Shown piece by piece: positions 35,301 to 43,462 of a stretch of 64,000 bases of DNA. Origin of the DNA: Leisingera sp. SS27. Its GTDB lineage: Bacteria > Pseudomonadota > Alphaproteobacteria > Rhodobacterales > Rhodobacteraceae. The notes beneath the pieces are model-generated. The model was not told the origin of the DNA. It worked only from the letters and a program-made list of their open reading frames with translations, and made no database searches. Numbering within the stretch: the first letter of the stretch is position 1; each line of letters begins with the position of its first letter. Location of the stretch: assembly GCF_028368855.1 (NCBI RefSeq), contig NZ_JAQNCY010000001.1, positions 124,001 to 188,000 of the forward strand. The letters are read 5' to 3'. The position numbers were made by a program, and so were the translations under genes.

Positions 35301-35866
35301 TGGTGCCGGCCGCAGGGGCGCCGGGCGAATATGACGGCAGGGTCACGGTCCGCAACATCCGGGTAAAAAACGCGCCTTCGATGGCGGCGATCCTGAATGC
35401 GATCAGCCTGGTGGGTCTTCTGGACGAGATGACCGGGCAGGGCATCCTTTTCACCAGCATGGAGGGGCGGTTCCGGCTGGGGGCCTCGCATCTGATCCTG
35501 CACCAGAGCAGCGCGGTCGGCCCGTCGATGGGGCTGTCGCTGGACGGCAATTTCGACCTGAACAGCAGCCGGTTGAACATGCGCGGGGTAATCTCGCCCG
35601 TTTACCTGCTGAACGCCATCGGACGGGTGCTGTCGCCGCGGGACGGCGAGGGCCTGTTCGGGTTTACCTTCACCCTGCGCGGCACCGCTGATGATCCGTC
35701 GGTCACCGTGAATCCGCTGGCTGGCCTTGCGCCGGGGTTCCTGCGCGAGATCTTCCGCGGCCCGGCACCGGCGGTGCCCGGGGACAACCGGGCCTTCACG
35801 GCGGACGGAGAGGAGCTGGAGGAAGGCCAGGAGCAGTTCCGCGAGCCGCGGGGATCCGACAAGTAA
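32399..35866 (+). CDS. YhdP-like/AsmA-superfamily inner-membrane protein
   Basis: 1155 residues. One N-terminal membrane segment about residues 47-70 (LLRGLAWVLALLSFLGAGAV) then a very long periplasmic beta-rich region. The DUF3971 domain and the AsmA-like C-terminal domain (about 850-1110, with GRFSTRGGMNGEFTARLNGQ and MRGVISPVYLLNAIGRVL) place it with YhdP/TamB-type proteins, thought to form lipid-conducting bridges from inner to outer membrane. The end is charged (EELEEGQEQF). The start lacks a good ribosome binding site; it is the first ATG in the frame after the bcp start region. Confidence 0.9.
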   Translation: MSSEGKAEIKPAGENIRAAAEAVPVSGPAPETDAAVRTVPGRRRRWRLLRGLAWVLALLSFLGAGAVYFGIGTRLDAPDWVRDRVEARIERHLNGLQVEFGAIHVVVNKGWRPRVSLRDVVLRHPDGSVFAQLADAQASLAMRPLLRGRIQPKRIALSGLFAALRRNEDGSLALSFASGAAPSRRAASLVELIEQWDSQLQKPVLAALTEVETSELTLSYTDDRLGRGWTLDGGRIGLQREDGTVSLSAAFSVLSGRGEVGTVEASYASEIGSPEAEFGVLVSEIASEDIAAQSPALGWLGVLRAPISGSLRGGVAADGVVQPVQASLRIGEGVIQPAAQTRPVPITGARSYFTYDPARQLLAFSELSIESGWVSGVMQGQASLAGVQNGQLAGLVGQLRFSNLKLNPRRLFESPVEFPAVDADFDLRLKPFRLRLGEMLVRDGGSRIHLDGTVGAGPEGWDYDLNGSVDQVRVKRVKELWPSVLAPKPREWVGENLHAGLVRNVGFHMRGRGSGKPFVSLDLAFEDAEVVFQKFMPPVRGGSGQLSLYGQRFVVTASGGTVSAEQGGDVEVAGTSFIIPDVTAKDGTPGIARIKARGSATAALSLLNREPLRVMDKASLPVDLAEGQVEAEGTLALPLQKKIPVEQILYHYRGTVRGVQSAKLVPGHVAAAPLLQIEGDQGQVRISGNGSLSGVPLSASWRQMIGKDAAPDSRVEGTIELSAAAVEAFNIGLPRGAVSGKSRARYAVDLRPGVTPRLELDSDLKGAGLRIPEISWRKGEGAGGRLSLTATLGKSATVDRLELEAPGLSATGRVTTHKNGGLNQAVFTSARAGNWFQGAVTFTGRGAAAPAIEVTGGRLDLNRSPFADTASGGGGASRGGDVPVTLRLQNLQVTDSIGLQNFQGRFSTRGGMNGEFTARLNGQTPVAGTLVPQNGGTASRIRSNDAGGVFRSAGVFGHGRGGSFDMTLVPAAGAPGEYDGRVTVRNIRVKNAPSMAAILNAISLVGLLDEMTGQGILFTSMEGRFRLGASHLILHQSSAVGPSMGLSLDGNFDLNSSRLNMRGVISPVYLLNAIGRVLSPRDGEGLFGFTFTLRGTADDPSVTVNPLAGLAPGFLREIFRGPAPAVPGDNRAFTADGEELEEGQEQFREPRGSDK

Positions 35867-35927
35867 ACCTTGCAGCATGCGAAAATCGCCATAGATTTCT
35901 CCCGCTGCACAGCCTATAGCGCGCGCC

Positions 35928-36977
35928 ATGAAACTCAGCGATTTCGACTTCGACCTGCCTGACGACCTGATTGCCACCCGACCTGCCAATCCGCGCAGCT
36001 CGGCCCGCCTGCTGGTGGCTGAGGGCGGTGCCCTGCACGACGGGCAGGTGACCGATCTGATCCGCTGGCTGCAGCCCGGTGACCGGCTGGTGCTGAACGA
36101 TACCAAGGTGATTCCGGCGCGCCTCAGCGGGCTGCGGCACCGCGACAGCGCGCAAGGCCCCGTTGCGGCCAGGATCGAGGCAACCCTGCTGGAACCCCGC
36201 GCCGATGGCAGCTGGGCGGCACTACTGAAGCCCCTGAAGAAAATCAAGGCGGGTGAGGAGATTGTCTTCTCTGAAAACCTGAGCGCCAGGCTTGAAGCCA
36301 TTGAGGACGGCCAGGGGCAGCTGCGCTTCAATCTGAGCGGCACCGATTTTGATGCTGCATTGGCAGAGGCTGGCGCGATGCCGCTGCCGCCCTATATCGC
36401 CGCCAAGCGTGCCGCGGATGAGCAGGACAAGACCGACTACCAGACCGTCTGGGCCAAAAACTCCGGCGCGGTGGCGGCGCCGACGGCCTCATTGCATTTC
36501 GACGCGTCGCTGCTGGAGGCGCTGAAGGCGCGCGGGGTTGAGATTTCCTATGTCACCCTGCATGTGGGGGCGGGCACCTTCCTGCCGGTGAAGGTGGAGG
36601 ACGTGACCACCCACCGGATGCACGCGGAATGGGGAAAGGTCAGCGAAGAAGCAGCGGCTGAAATAGCGGCCACCAAGGCCGCGGGCGGGCGGGTGATCCC
36701 GGTCGGCACCACGGCGCTGCGGCTGATCGAAAGCGCGGCCAGGGACGGGCAGATCCATCCCTGGGAAGGTGACACAGACATCTTTATCTATCCGGGGTTC
36801 GCGTTCCAGGTGGCGGATGCGCTGATGACAAACTTCCACCTGCCGAAATCAACGCTGCTGATGCTGGTCTCGGCGCTGATGGGGCAGGAAGAGATCCGCA
36901 AAATCTATGCTCATGCCGTTGAAAACCGCTACCGGTTCTTCTCCTATGGCGATGCGTCGCTTTTGATCCCGGCTTAG
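35928..36977 (+). CDS. queA: tRNA preQ1(34) S-adenosylmethionine ribosyltransferase-isomerase
   Basis: 349 residues. QueA transfers and rearranges the ribosyl part of SAM onto preQ1 in tRNA to make epoxyqueuosine. Conserved stretches: [16 protein letters not shown] at the start, [38 protein letters not shown] in the middle, [28 protein letters not shown] and [17 protein letters not shown] near the end. All blocks are present, so it should be active. No other queuosine genes lie in the window. Confidence 0.97.
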   Translation: MKLSDFDFDLPDDLIATRPANPRSSARLLVAEGGALHDGQVTDLIRWLQPGDRLVLNDTKVIPARLSGLRHRDSAQGPVAARIEATLLEPRADGSWAALLKPLKKIKAGEEIVFSENLSARLEAIEDGQGQLRFNLSGTDFDAALAEAGAMPLPPYIAAKRAADEQDKTDYQTVWAKNSGAVAAPTASLHFDASLLEALKARGVEISYVTLHVGAGTFLPVKVEDVTTHRMHAEWGKVSEEAAAEIAATKAAGGRVIPVGTTALRLIESAARDGQIHPWEGDTDIFIYPGFAFQVADALMTNFHLPKSTLLMLVSALMGQEEIRKIYAHAVENRYRFFSYGDASLLIPA

Positions 36978-37181
36978 GCGAATACATCTTAGAATTGCGG
37001 CAAGAAATCGCAGATAAGCGCCGCAATCATGGAACCCGGACAGCGCGCAAAGGGTTCATCAAACTGAAATCTGAATCGGCGATAACGGCCTGGCAGGCTT
37101 GATCGGCCGGACATAACAAACAAAGGTGTTGGCAGCCCGTCCCGTTGTGGAGGGCTGCTTTGCTTTCGAAGGAGGCATGAA

Positions 37182-38456
37182 ATGCTGCAGGTGCTGTCGA
37201 GCGCATGGGCGCTGTTGCTGGGGGTTTGCTTGCTGATGGTGGGCAACGGCCTGCAGGGCACCATGCTGGGTGTGCGCGGCGAGCTTGAGGGCTTTTCGAC
37301 CTTCCAGATGTCGATCGTGATGTCGGCCTATTTCGTGGGCTTCCTGGGCGGCTCGCGGCTGGCGCCGGAGATGATCCGCCGCGTCGGCCATGTGCGGGTT
37401 TTTGCGGCACTGGCCTCCTTCATCTCGGCAGTGATGATCCTCTATCCGCTGCTGCCCAACACGGTTGCCTGGGCGCTGGGGCGGATCGTCATCGGCTTCT
37501 GCTTTTCGGGCGTGTATGTGACCGCGGAAAGCTGGCTGAACAACGCGGCTGACAACACCAACCGGGGCAAGGCGCTGTCGCTCTATATGATCGTGCAGAC
37601 CATCGGCATCATTGCAGCGCAGGGCCTGATCCAAGTTGGCAATCCGGCCGGATTTGAGGCCTTCATCATCGCGTCGATCCTGGTTTCGATCTCCTTTGCC
37701 CCCATTCTTCTGTCGATTTCGCCCACGCCGGCATTCGACACCACTAAGCCAATGACCCTGCGCCAGCTGTTCGAAACCTCGCCCTTGGGGTGCGTTGGCA
37801 TGTTTCTTCTCGGCGGCGTGTTCTCGGCCCAGTTCGGGATGAGCGCGGTTTACGGCTCGGCGGCCGGGCTGACCTTGACCCAGCTGTCGATCTTCGTCTC
37901 GGCTTTCTATGTGGGGGCCATGCTGCTGCAGTATCCCCTGGGATGGCTGTCGGACCGCATGGACCGCCGGGTTCTGATCCTTTTTGTCGCTCTGGTGGGC
38001 GGCGGCGGTGCGGTGCTGGGCTTCCTGTTCGGGATGGAGTTCAAGATGCTCCTGGTGGCGGCTTTCTTCATCGGCGGGTTGTCGAACCCGCTCTATTCGC
38101 TGCTGATCGCCTATACCAACGATTACCTGCAGCATGACGACATGGCGGCTGCATCAGGCGGGCTGGTTTTCATCAACGGGCTGGGCGCCATTGCCGGGCC
38201 GCTGATCACCGGCTGGCTGATGGAGGACGCGGTGTTCGGGCCTGCTGGATTCTTTACCTTCATCGGTGCGCTGATGTTTGCAATGGCTGCCTATGCTGCC
38301 TACCGCGCGACGCAGCGTGCGGCGGTGCCTGTCGATGAAACCGGCAGCTTTGCCGCGATGTCGCCGACAGCAACACCTGTGGCGGTGGAATTTGCCCAGG
38401 AATACGCCATCGAGACCGAACTGGAGGAGCAGGAAACTGCCCAAGAAACAGTTTGA
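37182..38456 (+). CDS. MFS transporter
   Basis: 424 residues, about 12 membrane segments (from SAWALLLGVCLLMVGNGLQG to FFTFIGALMFAMAAYAAYRA). The first-loop region GSRLAPEMIRRVGHVRVFA and the mid-protein GWLSDRMDRRVLIL are major-facilitator loop motifs. The last 50 residues are acidic and cytoplasmic. GGAGG at 37171-37175 sets the start. Substrate cannot be told from sequence. The 204-bp gap upstream holds a weak 8-bp inverted repeat (36994-37001 with 37020-37027), possibly the queA terminator. Confidence 0.9.
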   Translation: MLQVLSSAWALLLGVCLLMVGNGLQGTMLGVRGELEGFSTFQMSIVMSAYFVGFLGGSRLAPEMIRRVGHVRVFAALASFISAVMILYPLLPNTVAWALGRIVIGFCFSGVYVTAESWLNNAADNTNRGKALSLYMIVQTIGIIAAQGLIQVGNPAGFEAFIIASILVSISFAPILLSISPTPAFDTTKPMTLRQLFETSPLGCVGMFLLGGVFSAQFGMSAVYGSAAGLTLTQLSIFVSAFYVGAMLLQYPLGWLSDRMDRRVLILFVALVGGGGAVLGFLFGMEFKMLLVAAFFIGGLSNPLYSLLIAYTNDYLQHDDMAAASGGLVFINGLGAIAGPLITGWLMEDAVFGPAGFFTFIGALMFAMAAYAAYRATQRAAVPVDETGSFAAMSPTATPVAVEFAQEYAIETELEEQETAQETV

Positions 38457-38594
38457 TTGCGCTAACCAGCCGGAATTGTGAGGATTATTTCACACAATGG
38501 GCTTGTCTGACGCAATTTGTGACCCAAGGTTACTTGTAAAGGTAATGTAAAATGGCCTGAAGTTAGGGTCAGGAAAAACTTGGAGTTACGACCG

Positions 38595-39173
38595 ATGACT
38601 GGTCCCGAAGAGATACTTGCGTTCTGGCTCGACAAAGTCGGGGAGAAGGGATGGTATCTGCAGGATGACGCGCTGGATCAGGAGATCCGCGAGACGTTCC
38701 AATCCACATGGGAGGCGGCCTGCGAGGGCCGGTTCTCCTTCTGGCTCACCTACCCGAGCGGCACGCTGGCCTACATCATCCTGATGGACCAGTTCCCGCG
38801 CAACATGTTCCGCGGCGAGGGCCGCGCCTTTGCCTCTGACCGGGCAGCCCTGTCGGCGGCCAAGATCGCCATCAACAAGAACTGGGATCTGAAGATCGAC
38901 GAGCCTGCGCGGCAGTTCTTCTATCTGCCGCTGATGCACTCGGAAAACCTGTGTGATCAGGAACGGTGCATCCGGCTGATGATGGAGCGGATGCCGCAGA
39001 ACGGCACCAGCAACCTGCTGCATGCCCGCGCCCACCGCGAAGTGATCCGCCAGTTCGGCCGCTTCCCCTACCGCAATGAGGCCTTGCACCGCGCCAGCAC
39101 CAGCCCGGAACTGGCCTATGTGCAGGCCGGCGGCTACGGCGAGACCGTGCGGCAGATGCAAGCGGCCGGCTGA
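38595..39173 (+). CDS. DUF924 family protein
   Basis: 192 residues from the ATG at 38595, preceded by TTGGAG at 38580-38585. DUF924 proteins have a TPR-like helical fold and unknown function. Family motifs: EILAFWLDKVGEKGWY, LAYIILMDQFPRNMFRG, DEPARQFFYLPLMHSENL and RFPYRNEALHR. The gap before it contains ATTGTG...CACAAT (38475-38498), a possible operator. Confidence 0.93.
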   Translation: MTGPEEILAFWLDKVGEKGWYLQDDALDQEIRETFQSTWEAACEGRFSFWLTYPSGTLAYIILMDQFPRNMFRGEGRAFASDRAALSAAKIAINKNWDLKIDEPARQFFYLPLMHSENLCDQERCIRLMMERMPQNGTSNLLHARAHREVIRQFGRFPYRNEALHRASTSPELAYVQAGGYGETVRQMQAAG

Positions 39174-39311
39174 CACCGGTCCAATTGGAAGGTATCAGCG
39201 CCGCGCCCCGGTAACGGGCGCGGCGTTTTCTTTTGCGGCCCCTTGCTTGCGGCGCAGCACTTCGGCAGGGAAAAGGTCTGCTTTTTTTGACAAGCCATTG
39301 AGGACAGGCCC

Positions 39312-39767
39312 TTGACCACAGTTCAATTTCCGATGACGGGAAGCTGCCGCTGCGGCGCCACCGCCGTTGAAGCCTCAGCGCCGCCGGTGCTGACCGCGGC
39401 CTGCCATTGCCGCGGCTGCCAGAAGATGAGCGCCAGCGCGTTTTCCCTGACCGCGATGTTCCCGGCAGAGGCGTTCCGGGTTGTCCAGGGCGATCCTGTC
39501 GTTGGCGGCGCCAAGGGTGCCGAATTGGCCCACTATTGCTGCCCGGAGTGCCAGACTTGGATGTTTACCCGTATCACCGGCGTGGAGGAGTTTGTGAACG
39601 TCCGCCCCACGATGTTCGAGGACACCAGCTGGTTCCGCCCGTTCATTGAGACCTGGACAGCGGCCAAACATCCGTTTGTGCAGGTTACCGCTGAGCACAG
39701 CTTTGAGCATTTCCCCACGATGGAGGAGTTCGGCGGGCTGCTGGCAGCCTACGCCGCAAAGGGCTGA
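39312..39767 (+). CDS. GFA family zinc-binding protein
   Basis: 151 residues, glutathione-dependent formaldehyde-activating (GFA) family. Zinc-binding cysteines are visible in GSCRCGA, ACHCRGCQKM and YCCPECQ. Some members act on S-hydroxymethylglutathione but most have no known substrate. The start is TTG at 39312, 8 bases after GAGGAC; the next in-frame ATG (39333) would cut into the conserved N-terminus. It stands alone, about 140 bases after the DUF924 gene. Confidence 0.9.
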   Translation: MTTVQFPMTGSCRCGATAVEASAPPVLTAACHCRGCQKMSASAFSLTAMFPAEAFRVVQGDPVVGGAKGAELAHYCCPECQTWMFTRITGVEEFVNVRPTMFEDTSWFRPFIETWTAAKHPFVQVTAEHSFEHFPTMEEFGGLLAAYAAKG

Positions 39768-39775
39768 GCAGGTGA

Positions 39776-40195
39776 TCAGCTTTCACCGGGGCCGCAAGCA
39801 CTGCCGTCCTTCAGAAGAGGTACGGCGAGAATGATGCGGCTGGCCAGTTCCGCGGCCCCTGTGCGGGCGGCGTCTGCCGCGGCGTGCCGGGGCAGGGTGC
39901 GCATGTCAGCGAGGGCGGTTTGGAACTGTGCAAGGCGTGCCTCCAGCCGGGCGAGCCTTTCGGCAGGAGCCGTGCCGGACTGAACCGAACTGCGAAGACC
40001 GGCAACCTCCTGTTGCAGCTCTGTGACGGCGGTGCGCAGCGGCGCAACCTGGCCGGTGATGGCTTCAGCATTGGCCGTAACGCCCTCGGCTGCGGTCATC
40101 AGTTTCCATCCCAGGAACAGGCACACTGCCAGCAGGATCAGGGTGGCGTTCAAAAGAGCCTTGGCGAAGTCGAAAAGGAGTTTTGTCATGGGCAT
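39776..40195 (-). CDS. Membrane-anchored coiled-coil protein
   Basis: 139 residues. One membrane segment about 14-33 (LLNATLILLAVCLFLGWKL), then a predicted coiled coil about 38-100 (AEAITGQVAPLRTAVTELQQ and onward) and an Ala-rich end. No family recognised. Convergent with the GFA gene, 8 bases between stops, and divergent from lpdA. The start could also be the second ATG (40189). Little more can be said. Confidence 0.65.
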   Translation of the reverse strand: MPMTKLLFDFAKALLNATLILLAVCLFLGWKLMTAAEGVTANAEAITGQVAPLRTAVTELQQEVAGLRSSVQSGTAPAERLARLEARLAQFQTALADMRTLPRHAAADAARTGAAELASRIILAVPLLKDGSACGPGES

Positions 40196-40325
40196 GCGGT
40201 CCAGGGTTGTGGATTGCAGAAAGCTTCCGGCTTATGCTGACCCGGAGCTATCCGTGCTGCCAAGCGGAAACCTGCCGTAAAACGCATGGCCGCTATGCCG
40301 CAGCAGAGGGTGATTGCAGTGCAGC

Positions 40326-40355
40326 AAAAACTAGTTTAACGGTAAACTAGTTTTT
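40326..40355. promoter_or_regulatory. Perfect 13-bp palindrome upstream of lpdA
   Basis: AAAAACTAGTTTA (40326-40338), ACGG, TAAACTAGTTTTT (40343-40355), ending 29 bases before the lpdA start. It contains the same TAGTTTA-N4-TAAAC core as the site upstream of pdhA. In a GC-rich genome such an AT-rich perfect repeat is striking. Probably an operator; it could also fold as a weak terminator. Confidence 0.7.
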
Positions 40356-40384
40356 TGGAACCTGTTCGAGGGCGAGGGAGCAAC

Positions 40385-41779
40385 ATGGCCGCACAATCTT
40401 ATGACGTGATCGTAATCGGCGCCGGGCCGGGGGGCTATGTCGCCGCCATCCGTGCGGCACAGCTGGGCCTGAAGACCTGCGTGGTCGAGCGTGAGCATCT
40501 GGGCGGCATCTGCCTGAACTGGGGCTGCATTCCGACCAAGGCGCTGCTGCGGTCGTCAGAAGTGTTCCACCTGATGGAGCGCGCCAAGGATTTCGGCCTT
40601 AAGGCGGAGAACATCGGCTATGACCTGGACGCGGTGGTGAAACGCTCGCGCGGGGTGGCGAAACAGCTCAGCTCCGGCATCGGCCACCTGATGAAGAAGA
40701 ACAAGATCGACGTGGTGATGGGCGAAGCGTCGATTCCGGCCAAAGGCAAGGTTTCGGTCAAGACCGACAAGGGCACACAGGATCTGACCGCCAAGAACAT
40801 CGTTCTGGCCACCGGCGCCCGCGCCCGCGAGCTGCCGGGGCTGGAAGCGGACGGCGATCTGGTCTGGACCTACAAACACGCGCTGCAGCCGGTGCGGATG
40901 CCGAAGAAGCTGCTGGTGATCGGCTCCGGCGCCATCGGCATCGAATTTGCCAGCTTCTACAACACCCTGGGCGCTGACACGACGGTGGTTGAGGTGATGG
41001 ACCGGGTGCTGCCGGTCGAGGACGCCGAAATCTCCGCCTTTGCCAAGAAGGCCTTTGTCAAACAGGGCATGAAGATCATGGAGAAAGCCATGGTCAAGCA
41101 GCTGGATCGGGGCAAGGGCAAAGTGACTGCCCAAATCGAAGTGGGCGGCAAGGTAGAGAAACAGGAGTTCGACACCGTGATCTCCGCCGTGGGTATCGTC
41201 GGCAATGTCGAGGGCCTGGGGCTGGAAGAGCTGGGCGTCAAGGTCGACCGGACCCATGTGATCACTGATGAATTCTGCCGTACCGGCGTCGATGGCCTCT
41301 ATGCTATCGGCGACATCGCCGGCGCGCCCTGGCTGGCGCACAAGGCGTCCCACGAAGGTGTGATGGTGGCCGAGCTGATCGCGGGCAAGCACGCGCACGC
41401 CGTTAAGCCGGAAAGCATTGCCGGCTGCACCTACTGCCAGCCGCAGGTGGCCTCTGTCGGCTATACCGAAGCGAAAGCCAAGGAACTGGGTTACGACATC
41501 AAGGTCGGCCGCTTCCCCTTTATCGGCAATGGCAAGGCCATCGCGCTGGGTGAGGCCGAGGGCATGGTCAAGACTATATTTGACGCCAAGACCGGCGAGC
41601 TGCTGGGTGCCCACATGGTCGGCGCCGAGGTGACCGAGATGATCCAGGGCTATGTGGTGGGCCGCCAGCTGGAGACCACCGAGGAAGACCTGATGAACAC
41701 CGTCTTCCCGCACCCCACGCTCAGCGAGATGATGCATGAATCGGTGCTGGATGCCTATGACCGGGTGATCCACATGTGA
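40385..41779 (+). CDS. lpdA: Dihydrolipoyl dehydrogenase (E3)
   Basis: 464 residues. It reoxidises dihydrolipoyl groups of E2, passing electrons through FAD to NAD. FAD motif VIGAGPGGYVAA at residues 10-21, redox disulfide C43/C48 in GGICLNWGCIPTKA, NAD-binding GSGAIGIEFASFYNTLG in the middle, and the C-terminal HPHPTLSEMMHE with the catalytic His-Glu pair. The start at 40385 follows GGGAG. Many alphaproteobacteria have two or three lpd genes; the operator shared with pdhA suggests this is the one for pyruvate dehydrogenase, though it is 22 kb from pdhABC. Confidence 0.96.
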   Translation: MAAQSYDVIVIGAGPGGYVAAIRAAQLGLKTCVVEREHLGGICLNWGCIPTKALLRSSEVFHLMERAKDFGLKAENIGYDLDAVVKRSRGVAKQLSSGIGHLMKKNKIDVVMGEASIPAKGKVSVKTDKGTQDLTAKNIVLATGARARELPGLEADGDLVWTYKHALQPVRMPKKLLVIGSGAIGIEFASFYNTLGADTTVVEVMDRVLPVEDAEISAFAKKAFVKQGMKIMEKAMVKQLDRGKGKVTAQIEVGGKVEKQEFDTVISAVGIVGNVEGLGLEELGVKVDRTHVITDEFCRTGVDGLYAIGDIAGAPWLAHKASHEGVMVAELIAGKHAHAVKPESIAGCTYCQPQVASVGYTEAKAKELGYDIKVGRFPFIGNGKAIALGEAEGMVKTIFDAKTGELLGAHMVGAEVTEMIQGYVVGRQLETTEEDLMNTVFPHPTLSEMMHESVLDAYDRVIHM

Positions 41780-41803
41780 GCTGCCCGAGGCAGTGTAGGA
41801 TTG

Positions 41804-41835
41804 AAAAGGCGGCCTGCTGAGGGTCGCCTTTTTTT
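41804..41835 (+). terminator. Terminator of lpdA
   Basis: AAAAGGCG pairs with CGCCTTTT (inner GCC/GGG partly pairs as well), with a run of seven T from 41829. Confidence 0.9.
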
Positions 41836-41911
41836 GCTGGCGCATTGAATTCTTTCAGAAATTCCGCAAATTTCTTGCGTTTTCTCTGCTTCGTGAACCG
41901 CGATGCGAGAA

Positions 41912-43201
41912 TTACCTCTCGACCAAAAGGTCTCTGACCTCACCAATCGAAAAGAATGGATCTCCGCCGTTTTCGTAACGGACGGCGTATCTCGTGTTTT
42001 TTTCCGAAAAAACAATATGCGGCGCCTCATTGTTCGGGGCATCTTTACGTTCGAAGTCCAATATAATGGGTCCGCTTTCAGAAAGATGGTAGATGTAGAA
42101 ATCCACGTCCCCGCTGCTCGCCCTCTTGTAAGCTGAGATTACACCCGCAATGCCGTCAGGCCAGGCTGAAATAAAAGTCGGATGCTCACCTAAGTCGTAC
42201 TGGGGAAAGGGAAAGTCACGAATGACTTCTCCGCTATCTGCGTCATGTACAGCTAAGCCCTCAACGCGACCTACGTTATCGTCCCTTACCAAATAGTTGT
42301 AAATAACCTGGTCTTTCGGAGGTAACCACTTGGCGAACCAGCTTTGATCAGGTTTTGTCAACCACTCTGATGTAAAAACCATGTCAGCTTCAGGAGCCAG
42401 CGGCCTGGGTTTTACGGTTCGATTACCCGGTTCAACAATATAGCTCGCTCCGTAAAGCGTGCCGATGATCAGGTATTTGCCCGAAGGGGACCACTTCAGT
42501 TCATTGACAATGGATGCCTCGTAAACATCACTTGAGATCTGTTTGTAACGCTGTTTTACCTTTAGGTGCCTGCCCTCATAGATAACAACCTGACCGTCAT
42601 GGCCAGTTGCAAAAAGGCTGCCGTCAGGTGACCAGCTCGCTAGATGGGTCTGACGGTGACCGTGATTTAGTTCTACAACCTCATTAGTCTCTAGATTTAC
42701 TGTAATCCCCGACGACCGGAAGTTCGCCGCCGTAAGAAACCGGCCATCAGGTGATAAGATTCCCTGGCTGTTGGACGCAAGGCCCCAATCAAGACCATCG
42801 ATTTCAACCTGCGACCATTCGATACCATCCCATTTTACCAAAGTGTCGTTGACGCCGGGAACGAAAAGTCCCGGTTCCCCGTCGGTTGCGGTGTACCAAG
42901 AGGGAACAGCAGATTGGACTATGTTGTCATCAGACCTGGCGACCAAATCTCCAGTCTCTGCGTTTCGGATCTCCAGATAGCCCCGGTAACGGTCGGCCTC
43001 TAGGCTGTGAACAAAAAGAGTGGCATCCGGAGAAAAACTGTACGTGACATTTGACAGGTTTCCTGCCTTGATCTCAACAGTTCGTTTTCCATTTTCTGCA
43101 TGTGGTCTTGTCACCGGGTTCAGATGATCGAACTCAGTTACTACCAGCGTTACACCAACGACGGCTAGGATGCCGATTGAAAAAGCTATGGATTTCTTCA
43201 T
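41912..43201 (-). CDS. AT-rich orphan, exported beta-propeller protein
   Basis: 429 residues. It starts with a signal anchor or signal peptide (MKKSIAFSIGILAVVGVTLV). The rest shows WD40/PD40-like repeats, recognisable by SFSPDATLFVHSLEAD, ILSPDGRFLTAANF, SWSPDGSLFATGHDG and KWSPSGKYLIIGTLYG, so it folds as a beta-propeller in the periplasm or on the surface. No enzyme motif seen. The DNA is much AT-richer than the flanks and its codon choice differs, pointing to transfer from another source. Isolated between lpdA and an MFS gene; 261 bases upstream hold no clear feature except T-rich tracts. Confidence 0.75.
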   Translation of the reverse strand: MKKSIAFSIGILAVVGVTLVVTEFDHLNPVTRPHAENGKRTVEIKAGNLSNVTYSFSPDATLFVHSLEADRYRGYLEIRNAETGDLVARSDDNIVQSAVPSWYTATDGEPGLFVPGVNDTLVKWDGIEWSQVEIDGLDWGLASNSQGILSPDGRFLTAANFRSSGITVNLETNEVVELNHGHRQTHLASWSPDGSLFATGHDGQVVIYEGRHLKVKQRYKQISSDVYEASIVNELKWSPSGKYLIIGTLYGASYIVEPGNRTVKPRPLAPEADMVFTSEWLTKPDQSWFAKWLPPKDQVIYNYLVRDDNVGRVEGLAVHDADSGEVIRDFPFPQYDLGEHPTFISAWPDGIAGVISAYKRASSGDVDFYIYHLSESGPIILDFERKDAPNNEAPHIVFSEKNTRYAVRYENGGDPFFSIGEVRDLLVER

Positions 43202-43462
43202 GAAATTTGCACCTTAATATTGTGTCGGGGTGTCTTTAAACAACCCTGAACGCTTCCTGAAGCCTATTTTTGTTGGTGCAAAGAGCGATGTCTTTTCCCC
43301 TGTGATAGCGTTCGGAAACAGTGCTTTGAAAGCCGAAGATCAATGAAGCGGCATAGATGAAAGAGGTGCTTGCTTGTTTTTTTCAACGAGCCCCTAACGC
43401 TCTGGCTTCTGGCTGTGCACAGGGGTAACCAGTGGCAGAACAAGATCAAAGGGGCGGCAGTC

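Noticed and set aside
38475-38498. lac operator-like ATTGTGAGGATTATTTCACA stretch
   Set aside because: Only six bases on each side are symmetric and no LacI-type gene or sugar genes are next to it; kept only as a weak possible operator in the DUF924 entry.
40326-40355. Rho-independent terminator reading of the lpdA palindrome
   Set aside because: No gene ends just upstream on the plus strand, the stem is AT-rich, and the same core occurs before pdhA, so an operator fits better.
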